Positions 51,288 to 59,213 of a stretch of 64,000 bases of DNA are shown here, piece by piece; position 1 is the first letter of the stretch; every line of letters starts with the position of its first letter. A program made the position numbers and the translations under genes. Below the pieces are notes generated by a model, which had not been told where the DNA came from, did no database searches, and saw only the letters and a program-made list of their open reading frames with translations. The stretch comes from Streptomyces sp. NBS 14/10 (GTDB lineage: Bacteria > Actinomycetota > Actinomycetes > Streptomycetales > Streptomycetaceae): the NCBI RefSeq assembly GCF_002224125.1, contig NZ_NCSM01000007.1, positions 855,371-919,370 of the forward strand, in the 5' to 3' direction.

Positions 51288-52055
51288 ATGGTGGAGATCA
51301 AGACCGACGCGTCGCTGGACGCCATGCGCGAGGCGGGGCGCGTCGTCGCCGCCGCGCTCGCCGCCACGCAGGAGGCCGCCGCGGTCGGCGTGTCGCTGCG
51401 CGAGCTGGACGAGGTGGCGCGCGCGGTGCTCGCGGAGGCGGGGGCCGAGTCGCCCTTCCTCGGCTACCGGCCGCACTTCGCGCCCACCCCCTTCCCGGCC
51501 GTGATCTGCGCCTCCGTGAACGACGCGATCGTCCACGGCATCCCCAACGGCTACCGGCTGCGCGACGGCGACCTGGTCAGCATCGACTGCGGCGCGATCG
51601 TCGACGGCTGGGCCGGCGACGCCGCCGTCAGCTTCATCGTCGGCACCCCGCGCCCCGCCGACCAGCGCCTCATCGAGGCCACCCAGCAGGCCCTGGCGGC
51701 GGGCATCGAGGCGGCCGTGGTCGGGGCCCGCATGGGGGACATCGCACACGCCATCGGCACGGTCGGGCGCGCCGCGGGGTACGGCATCCCCGAGGACTTC
51801 GGCGGCCACGGCATCGGCCGCCGGATGCACGAGGACCCGCCGGTGCCCAACGAGGGCCGCCCCGGCCGCGGCTACCCGCTCCGGCACGGGCTGGTGCTGG
51901 CCATCGAGCCGATGTTCATGGCGGGCGGCCTCGACGCGTACACGACCGATGCCGACGGCTGGACGCTGCGCACCCCGGACGGCAGCCGCGCGGCGCACAG
52001 CGAGCACACGGTGGCCATCACGGAGGACGGCCCGCGCGTGCTGACGGCGCTGTGA
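51288..52055 (+). CDS. map: Type I methionine aminopeptidase
   Basis: A 255-residue enzyme that removes the first Met from new proteins. All five metal ligands are visible: the two Asp in LVSIDCGAIVDGWAGDAAV, His in GGHGIGRRMHEDP, Glu in LAIEPMF and Glu in HSEHTVAI. GGHGIG also holds the substrate His. AGGAGG lies five bases before the ATG. There is no N-terminal zinc finger or SH3 extension. It is not beside the ribosomal genes where the housekeeping map usually lies, and it has its own XRE regulator, so it is probably a regulated second copy, perhaps for use under inhibitor stress. Confidence 0.92.
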   Translation: MVEIKTDASLDAMREAGRVVAAALAATQEAAAVGVSLRELDEVARAVLAEAGAESPFLGYRPHFAPTPFPAVICASVNDAIVHGIPNGYRLRDGDLVSIDCGAIVDGWAGDAAVSFIVGTPRPADQRLIEATQQALAAGIEAAVVGARMGDIAHAIGTVGRAAGYGIPEDFGGHGIGRRMHEDPPVPNEGRPGRGYPLRHGLVLAIEPMFMAGGLDAYTTDADGWTLRTPDGSRAAHSEHTVAITEDGPRVLTAL

Positions 52056-52120
52056 CCCGTACCGTTCCGTCGGGCTCCTGGCACACGCTTCCTGGCGTAC
52101 AGGCCCCAACTCCCCTCGGC

Positions 52121-52177
52121 TAGGATCCCCTCGTGGACACCTACTGGCACGCCGTAACACCGCCGCCGTGCGCCTGA
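52121..52177 (+). CDS. Leader peptide, leaderless uORF before the EamA gene
   Basis: TAGGAT at 52121-52126 followed by six bases and a GTG at 52133 is the standard signature of a leaderless start. The frame 52133-52177 encodes MDTYWHAVTPPPCA and stops. Trp, His, three consecutive Pro and Cys in a 14-residue peptide suggest ribosome pausing that senses an amino acid or translation state. Confidence 0.55.
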
Positions 52178-52275
52178 TCGGGCGCACGCGCTGAAAGCTT
52201 GATCCCACTGCCGCTCCCGGCCGCCACCACGCGCTGATCGCGCGGGCCGCCGCCCGGAGCCGCTGTCGTGCGCCC
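52167..52275 (+). promoter_or_regulatory. Putative attenuator with mutually exclusive stems
   Basis: CGTGCGCC (52167-52174, the last codons of the leader peptide) pairs perfectly with GGCGCACG (52181-52188) across a 6-base loop. A second CGTGCGCCC at 52267-52275 can pair with the same middle arm (9 bp). A ribosome held near the PPPC codons would cover the first arm and allow the alternative pairing. The EamA start follows 50 bases later. Confidence 0.5.
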
Positions 52276-52324
52276 GTTCTCGAAATCCAGCCTCTTGACG
52301 GTTTCGACAACGGAGTTCACGACT

Positions 52325-53350
52325 GTGGCTCAGCACACCCCTGCTTCATCCGGCGTGTCCCCTTCATCGGCGACTTCCCGCGCGACGTCCCCCGCGCCTT
52401 CACCCGCGTCACGCCCGGCGCCGCTCCCTACGTCCGCGCGCACCCGCCCCAACCGCCTCATCGACGGCCCGCTGCCCATCCTCGCGGCGGCGGTGCTCTG
52501 GGGCACCACCGGAACCGCCGCTTCCATGGCCCCCGCGGGCACCTCCGCGCTCGCCATCGGCGCCGCGAGCCTGGCCCTGGGCGGGCTGCTGCTGTTCCTC
52601 ACCACCCGCGGCCGGTGGACGCTGTTCACCGCGTCCACCGGCGCGGAGCGGCGGCTCCTCGCCCTCGGCGCGCTCGCCGTGGCCGGAAATCCGCTCAGCT
52701 TCTACCCGGCCGTGGCACGTACGGGCGTGGCCGTGGCCGCCGTGATCGCGCTGGGCAGCGCGCCCGTCTTCACCGGCCTGCTGGCCTGGGCCACGGGCCA
52801 GGCCAGGCCGACCAAGCGCTGGGCCGTCGCCACCCTGGCCGCGGTGGCCGGCTGCGCCGTCCTGACCCTCGGCCCCCAGCTCACCGGGGACCCGGCACAC
52901 ATGGACGCCACCGGAATCGGCCTCGCCGCCCTCGCGGGGCTTTCGTACGCCACGTACTCGCTCATCGGCGGGCGCCTCATCGGCCGGGGACACCCGTCCG
53001 CCGCGGTCATGGGCGCGATGTTCGGCGCGGCGGGGCTGCTGGCGCTGCCCGTCCTGCTCGCCACCGGTACGGCGTGGCTCGCCACCGTCCGCGGCGCCGC
53101 GGTGGTCCTCCACCTCGGGGTGTTCCCCGTCTTCCTCGCCTACCGCCTCTTCGGCCACGGCCTGCGCCACACCCCGGCGTCGGTGGCCACCACGCTCAGC
53201 CTGGCCGAGTCCGCGGTGGCGGCGGTGCTGGGCGTCACGGTCGTGGGCGAGCGGCTGCCGATGGTGTCCTGGTACGGGCTGGTGATCCTGGCCCCGGGCC
53301 TGGCGCTGCTGGCCGCACCGAGGCGGGCAGGTCGCCGCGGCCCCGGCTGA
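52325..53350 (+). CDS. EamA-family (DMT) exporter
   Basis: A 341-residue membrane protein with ten predicted segments after a Ser/Pro/Thr-rich N-terminal tail of about 40 residues. The two EamA repeats start at ILAAAVLWGTTGTAASMAP and GIGLAALAGLSYATYSLIG. The GTG at 52325 has GGAG nine bases upstream and an ATG-type alternative at 52268 lies inside the structured leader. It probably exports an amino acid or a toxic metabolite, with expression set by the leader peptide described upstream. Confidence 0.86.
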   Translation: MAQHTPASSGVSPSSATSRATSPAPSPASRPAPLPTSARTRPNRLIDGPLPILAAAVLWGTTGTAASMAPAGTSALAIGAASLALGGLLLFLTTRGRWTLFTASTGAERRLLALGALAVAGNPLSFYPAVARTGVAVAAVIALGSAPVFTGLLAWATGQARPTKRWAVATLAAVAGCAVLTLGPQLTGDPAHMDATGIGLAALAGLSYATYSLIGGRLIGRGHPSAAVMGAMFGAAGLLALPVLLATGTAWLATVRGAAVVLHLGVFPVFLAYRLFGHGLRHTPASVATTLSLAESAVAAVLGVTVVGERLPMVSWYGLVILAPGLALLAAPRRAGRRGPG

Positions 53351-53495
53351 CCTCACTGCCCCAACTGCCCCGGCCGGCCCGGTCCGATGTTGCGGTGGGG
53401 GGCTACCCCCACCGCAACGTGGTGGCCAGCCGGATGGGCGGTGACCTGCGCGTGCGGCGATCGTGTGTCCATCGGGAATCGGCCCGGAAGACCAC

Positions 53496-54815
53496 ATGAA
53501 CGATCAGGCAGGGGAGACAGTGACTCGTCCCAAGAAACACGCCCTCGCACGCCGTACGCTGCTCACCGCCGGCGCGACCGCGGCCGCCGCCGGAATCGGG
53601 TGGGGAGCCGCGGGAACGGCCGTCGCCGGTGGGCGGGGGCGGCGGCCGGTGGCGCAAGAGGCGGTGGACGCCGAGGTGGCGCGTCTGGAGCCCGGGTTGA
53701 TCGAGCTGCGGCGCGATATCCACCAACACCCGGAAGCGCCGGGCCAGGAGGAGCGGACCGCGGGCGTGGTGGCCCGAGAGCTGCGGGCCGCCGGGCTGGC
53801 CGTCGCCACCGGGGTGGGCGGCCACGGCGTCGTCGGCGTGTTGCGGGGCACACGGCCCGGCCGCACCGTCGCGTACCGGGCGGACATGGACGCGGTGCCG
53901 CCCGGGGACATCGTCGGGGGCGGCCCGGCGGCAGCCCACCTCTGCGGTCACGACATCCACACCACGGTGGCCCTCGGCGCAGCGCAGGTCCTGGCCAGGC
54001 TGCGCCAACACCTCAGCGGCACGGTGGTGTTCCTCTTCCAACCCGCCGAGGAGGCCCTGGCCGGGGCCCGCGCGATGATCGACGCGGGTGTGCTGGAGCG
54101 CACCCGCGTCGAGGAGATCCACGCGCTGCACTGCGGTCCGTTCCCGGTGGGCCGGTTCGCGGTGACCCCGGGCTACGGCCTGCCGGGCCAGGACCGCGCG
54201 GAGGTGACCCTCTCCGGTCCTGACGCCCCCGACGCCGCACGGCGCCTGGCCGCCGAGATCGGCGCGCTCGCCACGGTGACACCGCCGCAGACCCCCGCGG
54301 ACCTGGAGCGGATGGTCGCCGACGTCCAGACGCCCGAAGGGCCGCTGGCCCGGTTCGTGGCCGTCCGGGCCAGAGCGCAGGAGGCCAAGGTGAGCGTGTC
54401 GTACCGCTGCTGGCCGCAGGAGCGGTACGCGGAGGTCCGCGCGGACATCCGCCGGCTGGCCGGGGCGTACGGGGCGGCGGCCGGGGTGAGCTTCCCCGCC
54501 GAGCCGTTCCCCGCCATGGTCTGCCCCGAACCGGACGCCCGCGCCCTCGCCCGCCACCTCCACCACACCCTCGGCGCGGACACGGTCACCGAACTCCACG
54601 CCGCCTTCCCCTTCAACGGCGAGGACTTCGCCCTCTACCTGGACCGCGTCCCGGGCACGTACACCTTCCTCGGCGTCCGCGCCCCCGGCGCGCCCATCAC
54701 CGCCTGCTATCCGCACTATCCCGACTTCGCCCCGGACGAGCGCGCGATCGGCATCGGCGTACGGGCCATGGCGGGCTGGGTCGCGCAGCGGACCCGGGGG
54801 TCCGTCAACCAGTAG
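53496..54815 (+). CDS. Tat-secreted M20-family amidohydrolase
   Basis: About 439 residues. A twin-arginine signal (HALARRTLLTAGATAAAAG) is followed by a zinc hydrolase: LIELRRDIHQHPEAPGQEERT, AYRADMDAVPP (metal Asp), CGHDIHTTVALGAA (metal His), FQPAEEALAGARAMI (catalytic and metal Glu) and HAAFPFNGEDFALYL. These are the motifs of N-acyl amino acid or peptide amidohydrolases. The start could be the ATG at 53496 (GGAAG upstream) or the GTG at 53520 (GGGGAG upstream). It overlaps the convergent MFS gene by 11 bases. Confidence 0.87.
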   Translation: MNDQAGETVTRPKKHALARRTLLTAGATAAAAGIGWGAAGTAVAGGRGRRPVAQEAVDAEVARLEPGLIELRRDIHQHPEAPGQEERTAGVVARELRAAGLAVATGVGGHGVVGVLRGTRPGRTVAYRADMDAVPPGDIVGGGPAAAHLCGHDIHTTVALGAAQVLARLRQHLSGTVVFLFQPAEEALAGARAMIDAGVLERTRVEEIHALHCGPFPVGRFAVTPGYGLPGQDRAEVTLSGPDAPDAARRLAAEIGALATVTPPQTPADLERMVADVQTPEGPLARFVAVRARAQEAKVSVSYRCWPQERYAEVRADIRRLAGAYGAAAGVSFPAEPFPAMVCPEPDARALARHLHHTLGADTVTELHAAFPFNGEDFALYLDRVPGTYTFLGVRAPGAPITACYPHYPDFAPDERAIGIGVRAMAGWVAQRTRGSVNQ

Positions 54816-56121
54816 CAGGGTGTGCGACTCGGTCGACGGCGTCGTGTGGTGGCGGTGGCGTGTGGTCGCGCCGCGGGAGCAGGAGCGGGGTCGCCAGCAT
54901 GAGCAGCCCGGCGATCGCGATCGCCGGGCGCGGGCCGGTGATGGCGGCCAGCAGACCCCATACGGCGGTCAGGGCCGCGGTGGTGGCGCTGCTGCTGACC
55001 GACCAGGCGGTCAGGGTACGGGCGACCCGACCGGGGTCGGTGTGGTCGAGCCGGCAGGTGGACAGCACCGGGTTGAACACACCGCAGCAGGTCACCAGGC
55101 CGAGCTGGACGGCGATGATGAGCACGATCCCGGGGACACCGGGTTGCACGAACACCAACCCGATGGACCAGCACACACGCAGCACCCCGGAGGTGAGCAA
55201 CACCCTGTGCTGCCCGAACCGCGCCACGAGCCGGGGCGCCAGCCGTGAGCCGACGAGGCCGCCGACACAAGGGGCCGCGAACGCGAGACCGTACTGCCAG
55301 GGCGCGAACCCGAGGCGGTCCAGCAGGAGTACGGCGAGCAGCGGCTGCGTCGCCATGATCAGGCCGTTGACCAGGATCGTGTTGAAGAACAGCGGGCGCA
55401 GCACCCGATGGCCCAGGATATGGCGCCAGCCTTCGAGCAGATCGCCGGCGCGCAGCCGCGGCGCGTCGGTCCGCTCGGGGCGCGGTGCGCCGGCCGGCGC
55501 GGGGCTCGGCGCTCCGGCCCGCCCGGTCCGTACGGGACGCGGCTCGCTGCCGCCGATGGCGCGGATGCCCAGGGCCGAGAGCAGAAAGCTGACCGCGTCG
55601 GCGACCACGGTCGTCACCGGGCCGAACATCCCGATCGCGACCCCGCCGAGCGGCGGGCCGACCACGGTCGCGGTCCATGTCGTGGCCTCGAACCGGCCGT
55701 TCGCGACGAGCAGGTCCTCCGGCGGCACAAGCGCCTTGAGATACGCACCGCTGGCCGCCCTGAAGGCGATGTTGGCCGCGGCGACGACGACGGAGACAAC
55801 GAGAAGTTGGGCGTAGCTGAGCCGGCCGAGCGCGTACGCGGCGGGGACGCTCATCAGCGCCGCGAACCGGGTCAGGTCCATCGCCACCATGACCGGCCGC
55901 TTGCGGCGGAACTCCACCCACGGACCGAGCGGCACCGCGACCATGGCCCCCACCACCAGACCCGCGGCGGACAGCACCGCCACCTGGGTCGGCCCGGAGT
56001 CCAGCACGAGGATCGCGATCAGGGGAAACGCGCCGAAGCCGAGCCCGGTGCCGTACGCGCTGACGGCATAAGCCGCCCACAACCACCCGAACCTCCGCCC
56101 CAGCGCCCGCCTACCCGGCAT
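54805..56121 (-). CDS. Major facilitator superfamily transporter, drug-efflux type
   Basis: A 438-residue protein with twelve hydrophobic segments and a central cytosolic loop rich in Pro and Arg (around 205-235). The PLGPWVEFRRKRPVMVAMD stretch is the motif A region between segments 2 and 3 and GPPLGGVAIGMFGP resembles motif C of drug/proton antiporters. It is divergent from a LysR regulator with a dyad between them, so it is probably induced by its own substrate. Confidence 0.87.
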   Translation of the reverse strand: MPGRRALGRRFGWLWAAYAVSAYGTGLGFGAFPLIAILVLDSGPTQVAVLSAAGLVVGAMVAVPLGPWVEFRRKRPVMVAMDLTRFAALMSVPAAYALGRLSYAQLLVVSVVVAAANIAFRAASGAYLKALVPPEDLLVANGRFEATTWTATVVGPPLGGVAIGMFGPVTTVVADAVSFLLSALGIRAIGGSEPRPVRTGRAGAPSPAPAGAPRPERTDAPRLRAGDLLEGWRHILGHRVLRPLFFNTILVNGLIMATQPLLAVLLLDRLGFAPWQYGLAFAAPCVGGLVGSRLAPRLVARFGQHRVLLTSGVLRVCWSIGLVFVQPGVPGIVLIIAVQLGLVTCCGVFNPVLSTCRLDHTDPGRVARTLTAWSVSSSATTAALTAVWGLLAAITGPRPAIAIAGLLMLATPLLLPRRDHTPPPPHDAVDRVAHPATG

Positions 56122-56220
56122 GCCCCACGCACCTCTCGCCGATCCGAACCACCACACGCTGCCCACCGGCATCCAAGCGAGTGACAGACGGCGAGAGCAA
56201 ACAACCGATCGGCCAGGCAG

Positions 56221-56239
56221 GCACAACCAATCGTTGTGC
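56221..56239. promoter_or_regulatory. LysR-type dyad between the MFS and LysR genes
   Basis: GCACAAC and GTTGTGC are perfect 7-base inverted arms around CAATC. The site lies 17 bases before the LysR GTG and 100 bases before the MFS start, and fits a LysR autoregulatory site. A TAGCGT nearby at 56243-56248 may be the -10 of the regulator. Confidence 0.6.
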
Positions 56240-56256
56240 GGGTAGCGTGGGTTGGC

Positions 56257-57213
56257 GTGGATCTCGATGCTGTGCGCACCTTCGTGGCCGCCGCGGACGC
56301 GGGACGGTTCCAGGACGCCGCCACCGAACTGTCGATCACCCAGCAGGCCGTCTCCAAACGCATTGCCACGCTGGAGAAGGCCCTCGGCGTGCGGCTGTTC
56401 ACCCGCACCCCGCGGGGAGCGAAGCTCAGCATCGACGGACAGGCGTTCCTGCCCCACGCCCGCGACCTCCTACGAGCCGAGGAACGGGCGATCGCCGCCG
56501 TACGCCCCGGCCGCCGCGCGCTGCGCGTCGACGTGATCGGCCGACGGCTCGCCCCGGCGGCCCTACTGGGCGACTTCCATCGCGCGCACCCCGAGGTCGA
56601 GCTCGACGTCGTGACCCTCTTCGACGCCGACGCGGCCATCGACGCCATCCGGTCCGGCACGATCGACGCGTCCTTCCGCGCCGTCACCATGCCCGGCCGA
56701 CAGCTCCCCGCCGGCATCAGGGGCGCCCGTACCGTCGACGATCCCCTTCAGATCGGGGTCGTCCGGGTCTACGACGAGCCCGTCGAGCTGCTCACCGGAC
56801 CGGCCCACGAACTCGCCGCCGCCCGCGCGGTCACGCCCGCCGAACTCGTCGGACACCGGATCTGGATGCCCGGCCTCGTCCCCGGAACCGAATGGGGCGC
56901 CTACTACGACGCCCTCGCCGCCGCGTTCGGGCTCACCATCGAGATCACCAGCCCCGACTTCGGCACCGGGCCCCTGCTGGACACCATCGCCGACTCCCGG
57001 TCGCTGGCGACCTTCGTCGGCGAGCGGACACACCTCGTCTGGCCCGCCGACCACGGCCTGCGGCGCATCCCCCTGCGCGACCCGACACCGGTCTACCCGC
57101 ACTCACTGCTGTGGCACCGCGACAACCCGCACCCGACCCTGGCCGCGCTCCGCGACCATCTGTGCGGCGGGCGCTCCTCGGGGACCGGGACCTGGACACC
57201 GGCCTGGGCGTAG
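56257..57213 (+). CDS. LysR-family transcriptional regulator
   Basis: A 318-residue regulator. The helix-turn-helix FVAAADAGRFQDAATELSITQQAVSKRIATLE is at the very start; the effector domain follows (ALRVDVIGRRLAPAALLGDFH, GHRIWMPGLVPGTEWGAYYD). The GTG at 56257 gives the normal family start DLDAVRTFV; the ATG-less frame upstream adds only seven residues. It probably controls the divergent MFS exporter. A very strong hairpin follows the gene. Confidence 0.88.
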   Translation: MDLDAVRTFVAAADAGRFQDAATELSITQQAVSKRIATLEKALGVRLFTRTPRGAKLSIDGQAFLPHARDLLRAEERAIAAVRPGRRALRVDVIGRRLAPAALLGDFHRAHPEVELDVVTLFDADAAIDAIRSGTIDASFRAVTMPGRQLPAGIRGARTVDDPLQIGVVRVYDEPVELLTGPAHELAAARAVTPAELVGHRIWMPGLVPGTEWGAYYDALAAAFGLTIEITSPDFGTGPLLDTIADSRSLATFVGERTHLVWPADHGLRRIPLRDPTPVYPHSLLWHRDNPHPTLAALRDHLCGGRSSGTGTWTPAWA

Positions 57214-57234
57214 CGACGGGGCCACCGTGTTGAC

Positions 57235-57279
57235 ACTGGCGTAGGGCCGCCGTGCCCGGCACGGCGGCCCTACGCCAGT
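57235..57279. terminator. 45-base perfect inverted repeat, bidirectional terminator
   Basis: Two exact 22-base arms (starting ACTGGCGTAGGGCCGCCG) surround a single base. The repeat lies between the convergent LysR and calcium-binding protein genes, so it probably ends both transcripts. The length and perfection of the stem are unusual for a terminator. Confidence 0.75.
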
Positions 57280-57309
57280 CGGCGCCCTTCGCGAGCGGGC
57301 CGCTCAGTC

Positions 57310-58158
57310 CTAGTCCTGGTAGACCTTGTTGGTGCCCGGTCCGCCCGAGAGCGTGTCCGTGCCCTTGCCGCCGTGGATGGTGTCGTTTCCGCTGTTGCCG
57401 TAGATCGTGTCGTCACCCTCCTCGCCGTAGAGGGTGTCGTTGCCCCGGCCACCGTAGATGTGGTCGGCGTCGGACAGGCCGTGGATCACGTCGTTCCCGT
57501 CCTCGCCGTACATGTTGTTCTCGGTGTCGTCGACGCCTCCGCTCATGGAGTCGTTGCCGGGACCGCCGTAGCAGTCCATCGAGCAGTTGGTGATGGTGTC
57601 GTCGCCGGGACCGCCGTACGGCCCCACACCCCAGACCCCGCCGCCGCCGTCGAGGCGGTCGTCACCGTCGTCGCCGCGGAGCACATCGCGCGCGGAACCC
57701 TTGAGAACGTCGTCGCCGGGACCGCCATAGATCGTGGAGTAGGCGTCGCTGCCGGCGTCGACCGTCGCGGTGTCGTTGCCGTCACCGAGGTTGACGTCGT
57801 AGTTGTCCGAGTCGTCGGAGCCAAGGGGGACTTCGGTCGCGCACCGGACGACGGTGTGGTCGGCGGCCGAGGGATACACGCACTCGTCGTATTCCGCCGC
57901 GGTCGGATCGATGGTGATGTCACCCCGATCGCGGAAGGTGATGACGTAGTACGACTCCCACTCGCCCCGCTGTTCGATCTCCACGGAGACCTTGAGGTTG
58001 TTCGTCTGCCCGGCCGCGCCCTTGTACCAGAGCTCGCTGTCCTCATGGACGACGGAGGCCACCGTGGTGGCCGCCTGGGCGGCGGGGGCCGCGAATAAGG
58101 CTCCCCCGAGGGCGAGGGCGAGCGTGGAGGTGGCGGCGGTGATTCCGTGCTTACGCAT
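57310..58158 (-). CDS. Secreted RTX-type calcium-binding repeat protein
   Basis: A 282-residue protein with a Sec signal (MRKHGITAATSTLALALGG, cut near AAQA). After an N-terminal domain of about 100 residues come roughly eight hemolysin-type nonapeptide repeats of the form GGxGxDxLx (YGGPGDDVLKG, YGGRGNDTLYG, GNSGNDTIHGG, GGKGTDTLSGG), which fold into a calcium-loaded beta-roll outside the cell. Two Cys in ITNCSMDCYGG interrupt the repeats and may form a disulfide. There is no RTX secretion ABC nearby; the Sec signal suggests the general export path. Its function is not evident. Confidence 0.87.
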   Translation of the reverse strand: MRKHGITAATSTLALALGGALFAAPAAQAATTVASVVHEDSELWYKGAAGQTNNLKVSVEIEQRGEWESYYVITFRDRGDITIDPTAAEYDECVYPSAADHTVVRCATEVPLGSDDSDNYDVNLGDGNDTATVDAGSDAYSTIYGGPGDDVLKGSARDVLRGDDGDDRLDGGGGVWGVGPYGGPGDDTITNCSMDCYGGPGNDSMSGGVDDTENNMYGEDGNDVIHGLSDADHIYGGRGNDTLYGEEGDDTIYGNSGNDTIHGGKGTDTLSGGPGTNKVYQD

Positions 58159-58375
58159 GCCAGAAGTGACCCTTCGCGGTGCTTGATGGTGGTCGGGGCC
58201 GACGCACAACGGGAAGGCGTCGGCAAAGCGGTAGACACGGCTCCGGGGGCCGGGGTTGTGCCGGAAAAGGCACTTCCGTTGCCTGGGGCGAACATGTCAT
58301 CCCGGGGTTTCCTGGCGTTCTTCTGGAGGGCACCGAAGGGCAACTCTGCGGGCGGCTCCAGTGGTTGAGGTGCGA

Positions 58376-59130
58376 CCTGGCCTCGCCGCGGCATCAGGTT
58401 CTGCGCCGCGCGTTGCGTGTGGGTGCGGCTCGCTGCGCTGCGCTTCGCGGGTGCAGATACGCTCCGCTTCGCTTCGCCTGCGCCTGTGCGCCGTCTCGCG
58501 GCATTCGGCTCGGGCGGGTGCGGGTTTCGTCTCGGACCCTCCGGGTCCCAAGCGCCAGCGAGAAGGGGGAACGGGGGCGGCTGGCCCGTTGTTCCGATTC
58601 CTCGGCCCGGCGAGTGGCTGAGCTCAAAGAGGCTCCGCTGCGCTCCGCCGCAGCTGCTGCCGCGCGATGGCCGATGAAGGGGATCAGCGGTGCGCTGGAC
58701 CGGGGCGCGGGAGCGCGACGGATGGGCGGGCACCGGGGGACGGCGGTCGGTGAGGGCCCGTTGGGCCGGACGGCGACGATGCCTCCGCCGCCCCTCCCCT
58801 TTCCCGCTGCTGGCCGCTTTGCGCCGAAGGCTCGAGACGATGCCCGCACGCGGCGTTGGGACCATGCCGTCCAGCGATTGCCGGCCCGTTCGTCGCGCTC
58901 GCGCGCCTCCGGACCAGCACACCGATGGACTGACCGCCCGGCCACCGCGCGGCAGCAGCTGCGGCGGAGCGCAGCAGAGCCAGCCTTAAGCTCAGCCGCC
59001 CGCCGGGCCGAGGAACCGGAACACCGAGCCAGCCGCCCCCCTTCCCCCTCCTGCTGGCGCTTTGGACCCGGAGGGTCCGAGACGAAACCCGCACCCGCGT
59101 GAACCGAATGCCGCGAGACGGCGGCGAGAG
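58376..59130. repeat. Gene-free region with inverted hairpin-repeat copies
   Basis: Between the RTX gene and the aldo/keto reductase (58159-59213) I see no convincing gene; the long open frames are Arg/Ala/Pro-rich on all frames. Two copies of about 190 bases, 58481-58680 (plus) and 58935-59125 (minus), are roughly 85-90% identical in inverted orientation. A more distant copy lies between them on the minus strand (58790-58885) and a fourth at 29358. Each carries TCGTCTCG and a small hairpin (GGACCC-TCC-GGGTCC at 58534-58548 and its inverse at 59064-59078). Confidence 0.7.
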
Positions 59131-59213
59131 CATCACCGATCCGGCTCCGTCATGCTGCCAGCATGATCGACCCCGTCGGCGGGGCGGCATTCGGACCTCG
59201 CTTTGAACAGCCC

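Noticed and set aside
58179..59102. Open frames of up to 307 codons in the 58-59 kb repeat region
   Set aside because: All frames on both strands are open and low-complexity; the sequence is repeated and inverted, which explains the openness better than coding.
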